This document shows, piece by piece, positions 8,998-17,149 of a DNA stretch of 64,000 nucleotides. Within the stretch, counting starts at the first letter, position 1. The number at the start of each line of letters is the position of its first letter. The translations under genes were made by a program, and so were the position numbers. The DNA comes from Paraburkholderia sp. BCC1885 (GTDB lineage: Bacteria; Pseudomonadota; Gammaproteobacteria; Burkholderiales; Burkholderiaceae), in assembly GCF_900996235.1 (NCBI RefSeq), contig NZ_CAAJGM010000111.1, positions 682,001 through 746,000 of the forward strand. The letters are read 5' to 3'. The notes under the pieces were generated by a model, which was not told the DNA's origin, searched no databases, and saw nothing but the letters and a program-made list of their open reading frames with translations.

Positions 8998-9270
8998 ATG
9001 AAAACCCTGCTGATCGCTATTGCATTCGTCGGCGCCACCGCTACGGCTTCGGCGTTTGCCCAAACCACAGCCACGGAGAATCAGCAAACGGCGGCTTCGA
9101 CGCAGGTCGCCGCGAACTCAGGCTCGCCGATGGGCCAGGCCGGGCAATGGGTCTCGCCGGACGCTCAGGCCAACACGGGCAAGACGCGCGCGCAGGTCTA
9201 TCAGGAACTGGTGCAGGCGGAGAAAGATGGTCAGCTCGATTACCTCAATTCGACCATCTACGCGCACTAA
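8998..9270 (+). CDS. DUF4148 domain secreted protein, 90 aa
   Basis: A 90-residue protein with a clear Sec signal peptide (MKTLLIAIAFVGATATASAFA, cleavage near residue 21). The remainder is short, with the characteristic KTRAQVYQELVQAEKDGQLDYLNSTIY-type ending; the DUF4148 family is confined largely to Burkholderiales and has no established function. I chose the ATG at 8998, which starts the signal peptide directly. A second family member is encoded at 13138. It lies downstream of the efflux operon but is separated from it by 165 bp. Confidence 0.85.
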   Translation: MKTLLIAIAFVGATATASAFAQTTATENQQTAASTQVAANSGSPMGQAGQWVSPDAQANTGKTRAQVYQELVQAEKDGQLDYLNSTIYAH

Positions 9271-9284
9271 GGCGCATCGGGCAT

Positions 9285-9677
9285 TCAGACGTCGAGCACC
9301 AGCGGTCCGAGGGAATTGTCGATCAGCACTTTCCAGCCGCCGTCCGCCTGCTGGCGAAAGACGGTGGTTGCGACCAGTTCGCGTGAGGTGATCTCGCCGC
9401 TCGGCGCCTGGTAATCCAGCCTCCAGCGGGACAGAAACAGCGCAATGCCATCCGCTTCGATGACGTGAGTTTTCAGCTGCGTGGCCGACACGCCGGACTT
9501 CATCGCGAGTTCGAAAAAGTTGCGCAGTTCCGCGCGTCCACGAATGGTTCGTCCCGGCTCCGTGACGACAACCGCGTCATCTTCGTAGAAGCCGACCACC
9601 GCATCGAGGTCGCGGCCGTTGAACGCGCGGTCCAACAGCTCCACAGCATGCTCCGGGCTTCTGGCAATCATGTTCAA
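9285..9677 (-). CDS. NTF2-like/SnoaL-type protein
   Basis: A 130-residue cone-fold protein of the DUF4440/SnoaL-like group. Typical features are the N-terminal helix pair (HAVELLDRAFNGRDLDAVVGFYEDDAVV), the GRAELRNFFE helix and the C-terminal beta sheet with WRLDYQ and VFRQQADGGWKVLIDNSLGP. Members bind small hydrophobic ligands, and some are isomerases or cyclases; the sequence does not reveal which. It ends 14 bp from the convergent DUF4148 gene and is transcribed alone. Confidence 0.85.
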   Translation of the reverse strand: MNMIARSPEHAVELLDRAFNGRDLDAVVGFYEDDAVVVTEPGRTIRGRAELRNFFELAMKSGVSATQLKTHVIEADGIALFLSRWRLDYQAPSGEITSRELVATTVFRQQADGGWKVLIDNSLGPLVLDV

Positions 9678-9768
9678 TCCTCCGAGGGGTCTTACATGAT
9701 AGGCGAGAGCCTGGGCGGCTGGCTAGAGCCGTCCGCGCGAGATCCTGGCGAGCCGGCCTGAACTGGCC

Positions 9769-10473
9769 CTAAGGAGAAGCCGTCGCGATCTGATAACCGT
9801 AGCGGCTGACGGTGTCGATACGCACGCCCGGCAATTGCTGAGCGAGCTTGCGGCGCAGCCGCGAAACCACCAGATTGACGCTCGACGGATCCACGTCGTC
9901 CTTCTCCGGCCACGCGTAGCGAATCAGTTGCTCGCGCGGCACCGGCGCGTTCAGTTGCCGCATCAGGCATTCGAGCAGCAGGTACTCGCGCCGTGTCACC
10001 ACGAGGCGCTGCACGCCGTCCACCAGTTCGCGCGTCAGCGGATCGAGCGTCAAGCTCACGCTCGCGGCGGCGGCCGCGCCTGCCGGCTGGTCGTGCGCGG
10101 CGCGTGCGGCCGCGGTGCGCCGCAGCGCCTGCATCCGCTCGTGCATTTCGATGAACGAATAAGGTTGCCCGAAGCAGGCGTCCGCCCCGGCACGCAACGC
10201 GCGGGTGCGGTCCTGCGAACCTGACTGGCCCAGCACGACGACGATCGCCGCGCCCGCACCGGCCGCGACGAATTGCGGCAACGCCTCCAGCAAGCCGCGA
10301 TATGACGGCGGATCGAGCGACATCACCACGATCGTATCGAAGGGTTCCTGGGCCGCGAGAAACGCACCGTCGCGCAGGTCCTCGGCGCGTTGCAGACTAT
10401 GCGCGCTTTCCTGCAAAGCCTTGTAGAGCCAGGCGGATTCGGGGTGAGGTGCGGCGACGAACAGGATGCGCAT
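9769..10473 (-). CDS. winged-helix regulator with degenerate receiver domain
   Basis: A 234-residue OmpR-like protein. The C-terminal winged helix (about 135-234) is intact: TRREYLLLECLM, then SSVNLVVSRLRRKL and the DTVSRYGYQI wing. The N-terminal domain has the receiver layout, but the key residues are gone: the acidic pocket reads AAPHPE, the phospho-acceptor position after the third strand is Met51 (IVVMSLDPP), and the conserved lysine loop reads GQPYSF. It is therefore probably a phosphorylation-independent (atypical) response regulator. It lies 109 bp downstream of the kinase at 10583 on the same strand. Confidence 0.85.
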   Translation of the reverse strand: MRILFVAAPHPESAWLYKALQESAHSLQRAEDLRDGAFLAAQEPFDTIVVMSLDPPSYRGLLEALPQFVAAGAGAAIVVVLGQSGSQDRTRALRAGADACFGQPYSFIEMHERMQALRRTAAARAAHDQPAGAAAAASVSLTLDPLTRELVDGVQRLVVTRREYLLLECLMRQLNAPVPREQLIRYAWPEKDDVDPSSVNLVVSRLRRKLAQQLPGVRIDTVSRYGYQIATASP

Positions 10474-10582
10474 TTAGCCACCGGTCAGGGCAGGAAGCAA
10501 TCGAAGTGAGAGGCAAGACGGGACGCGTGCTGATAAGCCGGATGTAACGCACGCGCAAACGCGCGACGGCGGGCGCGGGCGG

Positions 10583-11980
10583 TCATGCCAGGGTCCTCGA
10601 CCAGCACTCGATGCTGATACGCGCGCCGGGTTCGGCATTGCCGATGCGCAGCGTGAAGTCATGCACCCGGATCACCGCCGAAACGATGCTGAGTCCGAGA
10701 CCCGAGCCGGCCAGATGGCGCGTGCCCTCGCCGCGATAAAAGCGCTGCAGCACCGCGTCGCGCTCGTCCAGCGGAATGCCCGGCCCATTGTCGACGATCT
10801 CCGCCAGCGGTCCGCCCGGCGTCTGCCTGAGCGCGAGGCGCACCGCCCCGCCTGCCGGCGTGAACTTGAACGCATTGTCGAGCAGGTTGCTGAAGGCTTC
10901 GAACAGCAACGCGCGGTCGCCGTGAATCGTCGCGACCTCTTCCGCTTCGACCGCGAAGCTCAGCGAACGGATCTCGGCAAGCGGCTCATACAGCTCACCC
11001 ACTTCCTCCACCAGCACCTTCAGGTCCACCTCGGCAAAACCGCCACGCCGCTGCAACGTGCCGATCTCGGAGATGCGCAGCATCGCGCGAAAACGGTCGA
11101 GTAGCGCGTCGGTCTCGCTGCGGGCGCGCTGCACCAAGGTCGATAAGGCCACGTCATCGACACTGCCCGAGCGCTCGGCGATATGTCCGAGCAAGGTCCT
11201 CACGTGGGCGAGCGGCGTGCGCAGATCGTGGGCAATGCCGTCGCAGGCGCCCTTGACCTCGTTCATCAGGCGCTCCACTTCTTCCAGCATGTGATTGACC
11301 AGATGCGCCAGCATGTCGATTTCGTCGCGCCCGCCAATCGGCAGACGCTGACCGAGATCGCCCTGGGCGATGCGCTGGGTCACGCGCCGGATCGCTTTCA
11401 GGCGGCGCATCTGCCGCACGCTCAGGACGAGGCCGCCCAGCACGCCGGCCGCGAGGCAGAGAATCCCGCCGCCGACCAGCGCGTTGATGATGGTCTGGCG
11501 AATCCGCAAGATGTGGGTGAGGTCGCGCGCGAGCACGAGGACCTCGCCGTCGTGACGGCGCTCGGCCATCGCGCGCACCACCGGCGCCGCCTCGCCGCCG
11601 TCGATCTGCAGCGAGTGATCGAGCGTCACGCCGAGCCGGTTGACGGGCAGATCCGCCGGCATGCTGAGCAGGTCGCCGGCGACGTGGGTGCCGTCGGCCT
11701 TGAACAGGCCGTAGTAATTGGTGTGCATCCGCTCGTGCTCGAGCCGCCGGTGAATGGCGTCGGCCAGTTCGCCATGCGGCATCGAATCGAAGTAGATGAG
11801 CTGCCATTCCATCACCACGTCGGTCTCGCGCTCCATGTCGCCCGTCACCGCCCAGCCGATATAGCCGAGCAGCACCATCACCGAAAAGGAGAAGATCACG
11901 GCATACGCCGTGATCAGACGAAACGTCGTGGAATGCCAGCGGCGCCCCAGGGCGGACTGCGCGGGGAAAGAGGTGTCCAT
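10583..11980 (-). CDS. sensor histidine kinase
   Basis: A 465-residue membrane kinase: TM1 at about 22-44, a periplasmic sensor region of about 120 residues, TM2 at about 166-187, HAMP at 187-240, HisKA with phospho-accepting His251 (GIAHDLRTPL), and a HATPase domain with N box (SNLLDNAFKF), G1 (DNGPGIP) and G2 (GSGLGLSIV). It lies just downstream of the response regulator at 11992 and is surely its partner. An ATG at 11980 or a GTG at 11995 overlapping the regulator's stop can start it; neither has a strong Shine-Dalgarno, so translation is probably coupled. The sensed signal is unknown. Confidence 0.93.
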   Translation of the reverse strand: MDTSFPAQSALGRRWHSTTFRLITAYAVIFSFSVMVLLGYIGWAVTGDMERETDVVMEWQLIYFDSMPHGELADAIHRRLEHERMHTNYYGLFKADGTHVAGDLLSMPADLPVNRLGVTLDHSLQIDGGEAAPVVRAMAERRHDGEVLVLARDLTHILRIRQTIINALVGGGILCLAAGVLGGLVLSVRQMRRLKAIRRVTQRIAQGDLGQRLPIGGRDEIDMLAHLVNHMLEEVERLMNEVKGACDGIAHDLRTPLAHVRTLLGHIAERSGSVDDVALSTLVQRARSETDALLDRFRAMLRISEIGTLQRRGGFAEVDLKVLVEEVGELYEPLAEIRSLSFAVEAEEVATIHGDRALLFEAFSNLLDNAFKFTPAGGAVRLALRQTPGGPLAEIVDNGPGIPLDERDAVLQRFYRGEGTRHLAGSGLGLSIVSAVIRVHDFTLRIGNAEPGARISIECWSRTLA

Positions 11981-11991
11981 CAAGGTTGTGC

Positions 11992-12669
11992 TCACGCGAG
12001 GAGGTAGCCCGAGCCCCGCACGGTCTGGATCATCTGCCGGACGCCGGGCGGGTCGATCTTCTTGCGCAGACGGCCCATGTGGACGTCGATCAGATTGGTG
12101 CCCGGATCGAAGTGGTAACCCCACACCGCTTCGAACAGCATGGTGCGGGTGATGGTCTGGCCGGCGTGGCGCATCATGAATTCGAGCACCCGGTATTCGG
12201 TGGGCAGCAGCACGATCTCTTCGCCGTCGCGCTGAACCTTGCGCGAGATCAGATCGAGTTCGAGCGGACCGACGCGCAGCGCCGTCTCGAACGGCGCCGC
12301 CGGGGTTTGACTGCGGCGCAGCAGTACTTCGAGGCGCGCAGTCATTTCTTCGGGGTCGAAGGGTTTGGTCAGATAGTCGTCGCCGCCCGCGCGCAGGCCG
12401 CGCACGCGTTCGTCGACGTCGCCGAGCGCGCTCAGCATCAGCACCGGCGTGCGGATGCCGATGCTGCGCATGGTGGTGAGAATGGTCAGTCCGTCGACGC
12501 CCGGCAGCATGCGGTCGAGCGTGATGACGTCGTATTCGTCGCTGATGGCGCGCGCCATGCCGTCGCGGCCGTTCGCCACCCAGTCCACGGTAAAGCCGCG
12601 GCTTTTCAGCTCACCGACAATTTCGTTGGCGGTGATCTCGTCATCTTCAATGGTCAGCACTCGCGACAT
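11992..12669 (-). CDS. OmpR/PhoB-type response regulator
   Basis: A 225-residue cognate regulator of the kinase at 10583. The receiver is complete (IEDDE, Asp52 in TLDRMLPG, Lys in LTKPF) and the winged helix ends in QTVRGSGYLL. I chose the ATG at 12669, which starts MSRVLTIEDD; a start at 12684 is possible, and the longer frame to 12822 is not family-like. It is closely related along its length to the orphan regulator at 2044-2718, including TEFRVLEFMMRHAGQ and FDPGTNLIDVH motifs shared nearly word for word. Confidence 0.94.
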   Translation of the reverse strand: MSRVLTIEDDEITANEIVGELKSRGFTVDWVANGRDGMARAISDEYDVITLDRMLPGVDGLTILTTMRSIGIRTPVLMLSALGDVDERVRGLRAGGDDYLTKPFDPEEMTARLEVLLRRSQTPAAPFETALRVGPLELDLISRKVQRDGEEIVLLPTEYRVLEFMMRHAGQTITRTMLFEAVWGYHFDPGTNLIDVHMGRLRKKIDPPGVRQMIQTVRGSGYLLA

Positions 12670-13137
12670 GATGATTTCACGCATAGCGGCGAACTCAGCC
12701 AGCTTGAGCGGCGTGCGCGATGCGTTATCAGTAAAAAGACATGATGCCATATCCGGCTTGCGGGTCGAGTTCGGGGCGGGCGGCTCGCGAGGCGCCGCAG
12801 CTTGTGTGGGACAGCGATGCACAGGCTACGCGCGCGCCCGTAAAGGGCGAGCATCGGTTTCATTAAAAAATATTTAAGTTCGACTGCCAGCCCGACGCCT
12901 GCAGAGGGCGAGCGGGCGGCGAACTCGCAAGGTCAGGACCGTCTGCATGGACGACGCGCGCACGACACCCGGATAACCCGCGCGCGGTGCGATCCTAAAA
13001 GATCTTTCACGGTTTCGAGGGCGAAACGGTATCGCCCTTCCACTAGCCTGTTTTGCATCCGGCAGATGCGCCTTTTCTGCTCTTTTTTCTGCGCTTCTGC
13101 CGACCTTTGTCTGACCTGACCCATGGAGGATGCAAAC
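12670..13137. other. divergent intergenic region
   Basis: About 470 bp between the two-component operon (leftward) and the DUF4148 gene (rightward). It must carry both promoters. The open frames here lack plausible starts or composition. The right end has a good GGAGG ribosome-binding site for the DUF4148 gene. No operator or hairpin stood out. Confidence 0.4.
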
Positions 13138-13488
13138 ATGAAATTCGCGACCCGTTCCGCATTGATGGCCCTGCTGCTCGCCGGCAGCGCTTCGGCGATG
13201 GCCGCTCCCGGCCTCACCGCGCAGCAGTGCAATGCCTACCCATTCACGCACGTCAAGGGCGAGATCACGCACCGGCAACTGATGCGCGAACTGGGCGAAC
13301 TGGAGGCGGTGGGCTACGACCCGACCGGCAACGACAACAACTACCCGAACGACATCGAAACCGCCGAGAAGAAGCTGCAGGCCGAATACCGCGCCGACTG
13401 CAAGCCGGCGGCGTCCATGACAAATGCTCAGGGAACCGGCAGCGCCGCGATGCCGGCGGCGACGGACGGCGCCAATCCGGCAAGCTGA
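13138..13488 (+). CDS. DUF4148 domain secreted protein, 116 aa
   Basis: A 116-residue exported protein with a Sec signal peptide (to about residue 23, SASAMAA) and a DUF4148 core: LTREL-like segment HRQLMRELGELEAVGYDP, then NNYPNDIETAEKKLQAEY. The start at 13138 is preceded by GGAGG with good spacing. One cysteine sits in AQQCNAYPF and one in YRADCKP, so a disulfide is possible. The gene is transcribed divergently from the two-component operon and could be one of its targets; this is inference from position only. Confidence 0.88.
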   Translation: MKFATRSALMALLLAGSASAMAAPGLTAQQCNAYPFTHVKGEITHRQLMRELGELEAVGYDPTGNDNNYPNDIETAEKKLQAEYRADCKPAASMTNAQGTGSAAMPAATDGANPAS

Positions 13489-14498
13489 GGGCGAACAGAT
13501 CAAGCGGGCAGGCGCATGTAAGACGTGCATGCACCTGGCCCGTTGGCCGGGGTGCCTATATAAGAGGCATAGATACCGGCCCGTTCAACGGCACCTGCGC
13601 CGGGCCCGGATGTTTAGAGCCACCTGCCCAAAAGATTTCTCTCTGCGCCGTCGCGGCGCTGGCCTCTTCGCCCCACGCGCTCATCGCGCTCATTGCCGCC
13701 GCACCGCTCTCATAGTGAGCAAGCTCCGCCCTCGCTGCGCACGAACTGAGCGACGTCCCTCGGCGCTCACTTGACATCTCAGGAAGCTCGGGACGGCGGC
13801 GGGTTTTTTTCCTCGTGCAGCCAACCACTCACCTGCTTTAGAATCCATCCGCGCAGGAGCGAGGCTCGGTACCGTTTTTTAAGGCATGTCAAATCCGGAT
13901 TAAAGCGAGCCTTCAATTCCTTACAACATGATTCGGCACCTCGTTGAACGCAAACGAATTTCCTGTCGGAACCATTCAATGTTGTAAGCAAACGGCCTGA
14001 TCAGCCCTTTTACGATTAGAGCGTATCCTCTAAACAGAGTATGCCCCTATCAAAAAAAGTTTGACGCGCGATTTTGAACTGATATCGTTCCGTCGCAGGA
14101 ATCACAGCCGTGGAGCGCTGGCCTGTGAAATACGTGTGACGTTCGAACAAGTTTTCGTCTGTCGCAGCCTGTGCCAAACCGAAGGGGATGCATCAAATAC
14201 CGTCTATTAGTACTTCTACGCAGACAGATTACCGGCTGTTTCCGCTCATCCCCGCGGGCCGCCCAGAATCTGTCCGAAGCGGGCATGTGCCTTGCACATA
14301 AACGGCACGACGCCGTCGCAATCCGGAATATGAATAGCAGGCGCAAGCCTTAAAGTCCGGGTCGAGTGGTACGGCGGCACCCCATCTGGAGTCCACAAGA
14401 ATGTTGCGCGCCCTCTTTGGGGCTGAAGTGAACAATGTTTCGACGTAGCACGCACGCTGCAGTCACGGAAATGGGCGGTTTACGCCGGGAGGAACGAG
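13489..14498. other. 1-kb intergenic region without a recognised gene
   Basis: No open frame here has a recognisable family, good start or the surrounding codon bias, and the part from about 13,860 to 14,450 is visibly less GC-rich than its flanks. It contains a hairpin at 13531-13555 (GCACCTGGCC against GGCCGGGGTGC), a T-run at 13805-13811, and one copy of a 61-bp dispersed element (14028-14088). The right end must hold the tonB promoter. It could be the remains of a decayed gene or mobile element, but nothing identifies it. Confidence 0.4.
14028..14088 (-). repeat. dispersed 61-bp element, copy A
   Basis: Read on the minus strand this segment aligns without gaps to 35735-35795 on the plus strand with 51 of 61 positions identical. 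Conserved blocks are ACGATATCA, CAAAATCG, CGTCAAACTTTTTTTGATAGG (split here as two adjoining blocks) and TGTTTAGAG. Both copies are intergenic. It could be a shared promoter/regulatory element, a small RNA region or a remnant of a mobile repeat. Confidence 0.7.
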
Positions 14499-15206
14499 GT
14501 GGTTATGAAAGTTGAAGGGCAGTTTCCGGCGGGCTCGACCGCGATTCAGAGACCGGGTCGCCCGCGCGAGTTCGGGAAAAAGCAGCAGAACCCCGTGCGC
14601 CGCTTCGGCGGTATTGCCGCCGTTCTTCTCCTCCACGTAGTGCTGATTTATGCACTGCTCAATGGCCTTGCCACCAAGGTGGTGCAGGTCATTCAACATC
14701 CGATCGAAACCAAGATCATCGAGCCCGTGAAGCCGCCGCCTCCGCCGCCGTTGCCGGTCGTGCAGTTGCCGCCGCCGAAGTTCGCGCCGCCGCCGCCGCC
14801 GTTCGTGCCGCCGCCGGAAGTCAACGTGCCGACCCCGCCGCAACCGACCATCACGCACCAGGCCGCTCCGGTCGTGGCGCAGCCGGCCCCGCCGCCTGCC
14901 CCGCCCGCACCGCCGGCGCCGTCCAAGCCGGTGAGCGCGCAGGTCGACGTGGCATGCCCGAACTCCGATCAGGTCCGCTCATCCGTGGTCTATCCGAAGG
15001 AAGCGCAGGAAAACAACGTCACGGGTGACGTGCTTATCGAATTCGTAGTCGATCCGCAGGGCCATATTACGGATGAACGTGTCGCGAAGTCGTCGGAAGA
15101 CTCTTCTCTCGATCGCGCGGCATTCAATGCGGTAAAGAAGTTTAGTTGCGTTTCCCAAGGCCAACCCGTTCGTGTCCAGGTTCCGTTCTCGTTCAACCTG
15201 AACTGA
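14499..15206 (+). CDS. tonB: energy transducer TonB
   Basis: A 235-residue TonB: short cytoplasmic tail, one membrane anchor at about 38-58 (IAAVLLLHVVLIYALLNG, with the conserved His in the helix), a long proline-rich periplasmic spacer (about 75-150, many PPP runs), and a C-terminal TonB domain (SVVYPKEAQENNVTGDVLIEF start, then VQVPFSFNLN). It transduces proton-motive force from ExbB/ExbD to outer-membrane receptors such as that at 31829. GGGAGG at 14487-14492 is ideally spaced for the GTG at 14499; an ATG at 14505 is the alternative start. It heads the tonB-exbB-exbD-exbD-TPR operon. Confidence 0.95.
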   Translation: MVMKVEGQFPAGSTAIQRPGRPREFGKKQQNPVRRFGGIAAVLLLHVVLIYALLNGLATKVVQVIQHPIETKIIEPVKPPPPPPLPVVQLPPPKFAPPPPPFVPPPEVNVPTPPQPTITHQAAPVVAQPAPPPAPPAPPAPSKPVSAQVDVACPNSDQVRSSVVYPKEAQENNVTGDVLIEFVVDPQGHITDERVAKSSEDSSLDRAAFNAVKKFSCVSQGQPVRVQVPFSFNLN

Positions 15207-15287
15207 AACTGAACCCACGAACTGAGCGGTACCGGTAGCGATTTATTAGTCACGTTGTACAAGTTCAACGCATGAACTGGAGCAGAC

Positions 15288-16208
15288 ATGAAGAAGCGTT
15301 CTCTCGCCGCAGTGGCGGCAAGCATGGTGTTCGCCGTAACCACGGCGACGACCTTTGTCGCACCGCAAATTGCCTACGCGCAAGCCAGCGACGCAACCGC
15401 AGCAGCATCGGCAACCGACGCCGCACCGACGGCCACACCTGCCGCAGCACCGGCTGACCAGGCTGTGCCGCCGCCGGCGCCGGCTACGTCCGAAACCGTC
15501 AACAACCCGTATGGCCTCGGCGCCCTGTGGAAAAACGGTGACTTCGTTGCCCGCTTCGTGCTGATCCTGCTGGTGATCATGTCGATGGGCAGCTGGTACA
15601 TCATGATCACGAAGTTCTTCGAGCAATACCGTGCCAACCGCCGCGCCAAGAGCGCCGACGAACAGCTGTGGACCGCTCCGTCGCTGGCTGAAGGCGCCAG
15701 GCTGCTCGACGAAGCCTCGCCGTTCCGCTTCATCGCCGAAACCGCGATCGAAGCCGGCGAGCACCACGACGAAGCGCTGCTCGAAGCTGTCGACCGCAAT
15801 ACGTGGATCGACGTGTCGGTCGAGCGCGCCATCACCAACGTGTCGAACCGCCTGCAAGACGGCCTCGCCTTCCTCGGTACGGTCGGCTCCACGGCGCCGT
15901 TCGTCGGCCTGTTCGGTACGGTCTGGGGTATCTATCACGCGCTGACGGCAATCGGTATCGCTGGCCAGGCATCGATCGACAAGGTTGCAGGTCCGGTCGG
16001 CGAAGCGCTGATCATGACGGCAATCGGTCTGGCAGTGGCAGTTCCGGCCGTGCTCGGCTACAACTTCCTGGTTCGCCGTAACAAGTCGGTGATGGAACGT
16101 GTGCGTGCCTTCGGCGCACAACTGCACACGGTTCTGCTGGCCGGCAGCCGCCGCTCGACGCGCGGCGCCGCAGCTCAAAAGGCGGCGTTGGCCGAACAGG
16201 CGGGCTAA
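15288..16208 (+). CDS. exbB: ExbB-type proton channel subunit
   Basis: A 306-residue MotA/TolQ/ExbB protein. It begins with a signal-like segment and an Ala/Pro-rich periplasmic extension (to about residue 75), then TM1 (about 83-105), a cytoplasmic loop, and TM2/TM3 with the family motif LGTVGSTAPFVGLFGTVWG near residue 200. The N-terminal extension resembles the long ExbB forms of Xanthomonas and Burkholderia. With ExbD it forms the motor that energises TonB. It lies 81 bp after tonB and 3 bp before the first exbD. Confidence 0.95.
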   Translation: MKKRSLAAVAASMVFAVTTATTFVAPQIAYAQASDATAAASATDAAPTATPAAAPADQAVPPPAPATSETVNNPYGLGALWKNGDFVARFVLILLVIMSMGSWYIMITKFFEQYRANRRAKSADEQLWTAPSLAEGARLLDEASPFRFIAETAIEAGEHHDEALLEAVDRNTWIDVSVERAITNVSNRLQDGLAFLGTVGSTAPFVGLFGTVWGIYHALTAIGIAGQASIDKVAGPVGEALIMTAIGLAVAVPAVLGYNFLVRRNKSVMERVRAFGAQLHTVLLAGSRRSTRGAAAQKAALAEQAG

Positions 16209-16211
16209 ATC

Positions 16212-16637
16212 ATGGCTATGAGCGTTGGGCAAGATGGAGATGAAGACGAAGTCATCTCCGCCATCAACACCACGCCGCTAGTCGATGTGATGCTGGTTTT
16301 GCTGATCATCTTCCTGATCACGATTCCTGTTGTTACGCATACGGTGCCGGTGAAGTTGCCGAATGAGGCAGTCCAGCCGCTGCAGACCACGCCCAAAAGT
16401 ATCGTGATCGCGGTCAACCGCGACGGCGATTTCTTCTGGAACGAGAAACACGTGGATGCAGCGACGCTGCTCACGCAGTTGAAGACCGTGTCGGTGATGC
16501 AGCCGCAACCGGAAGTCAACGTGCGCGGCGACCAGAACACGCGTTACGAGTTTATCGGCCGCGTGATCACTGCGTGCGAACGTGCTGGCATCGCCAAGGT
16601 GTCGTTTATCACTGAGCCGCCGCCGCGCGGAGGCTGA
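16212..16637 (+). CDS. exbD: ExbD-type biopolymer transporter (first copy)
   Basis: A 141-residue ExbD/TolR protein: cytoplasmic N-terminus, one membrane helix (about 22-45) with the essential aspartate in TPLVDVMLVLLIIF, and a periplasmic domain. It starts 3 bp after exbB, so translation is coupled. A second exbD follows at 16705, an arrangement known from Xanthomonas, where the paralogue is needed only for some substrates. Confidence 0.95.
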   Translation: MAMSVGQDGDEDEVISAINTTPLVDVMLVLLIIFLITIPVVTHTVPVKLPNEAVQPLQTTPKSIVIAVNRDGDFFWNEKHVDAATLLTQLKTVSVMQPQPEVNVRGDQNTRYEFIGRVITACERAGIAKVSFITEPPPRGG

Positions 16638-16704
16638 GCGTTCGTTGCATGGGACCCGGGTGAGCACTGAAGCGCTCGTCCGGGTCGACAGGAAGGAGCA
16701 GATT

Positions 16705-17133
16705 ATGGGAATGAATGTATCTTCCGGCGGCGGTAGCGAACCGGATGTGATGGTCGATATCAACACCACGCCGCTGATCGACGTGATGCTGGTGTTGCTG
16801 ATCATGCTGATCATCACGATTCCGATTCAAACGCACGCCATCAAGATGAACCTGCCGGTCGGCAACCCCCCTCCTCCGGCGGTGCAGCCGGAAGTGGTGC
16901 AGATCGATATCGACTTCGACGGCACGATGATGTGGAACGGCACGGTGATCCCGGACCAGGCCACGCTCAACTCCAAGCTGTCTCAGGTTGCTGCTGAGCC
17001 GGTGCAGGCCGAGATTCATCTGCTGCCGAACAAGCTGGTGCCGTACAAGGACGTCGCTGCCGTGCTGGCCGCGGCACAACGCGTCGGCGCCACCAAGATC
17101 GGGTTGATTGGCAACGAGCAGTACATGCAATAA
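16705..17133 (+). CDS. exbD: ExbD-type biopolymer transporter (second copy)
   Basis: A 142-residue paralogue of the preceding ExbD, with TPLIDVMLVLLIMLIITIPIQTH in the single membrane helix (Asp conserved) and a divergent periplasmic half containing the NPPPPAVQPE linker. I chose the ATG at 16705, preceded by AAGGAG; the in-frame extension upstream overlaps the end of the first exbD and lacks family features. The two copies share the helix but differ in the periplasmic part, consistent with distinct partners. Confidence 0.94.
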   Translation: MGMNVSSGGGSEPDVMVDINTTPLIDVMLVLLIMLIITIPIQTHAIKMNLPVGNPPPPAVQPEVVQIDIDFDGTMMWNGTVIPDQATLNSKLSQVAAEPVQAEIHLLPNKLVPYKDVAAVLAAAQRVGATKIGLIGNEQYMQ

Positions 17134-17149
17134 GGAAGTGGGAGTGCTA

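Noticed and set aside
13779..13991. 70-codon minus-strand ORF downstream of repeat copy A
   Set aside because: No Shine-Dalgarno, no family resemblance; region is less GC-rich and looks non-coding.
13489..14498. insertion sequence or prophage remnant
   Set aside because: No transposase or integrase motifs, no flanking direct repeats and no tRNA edge; only unexplained low-GC sequence.
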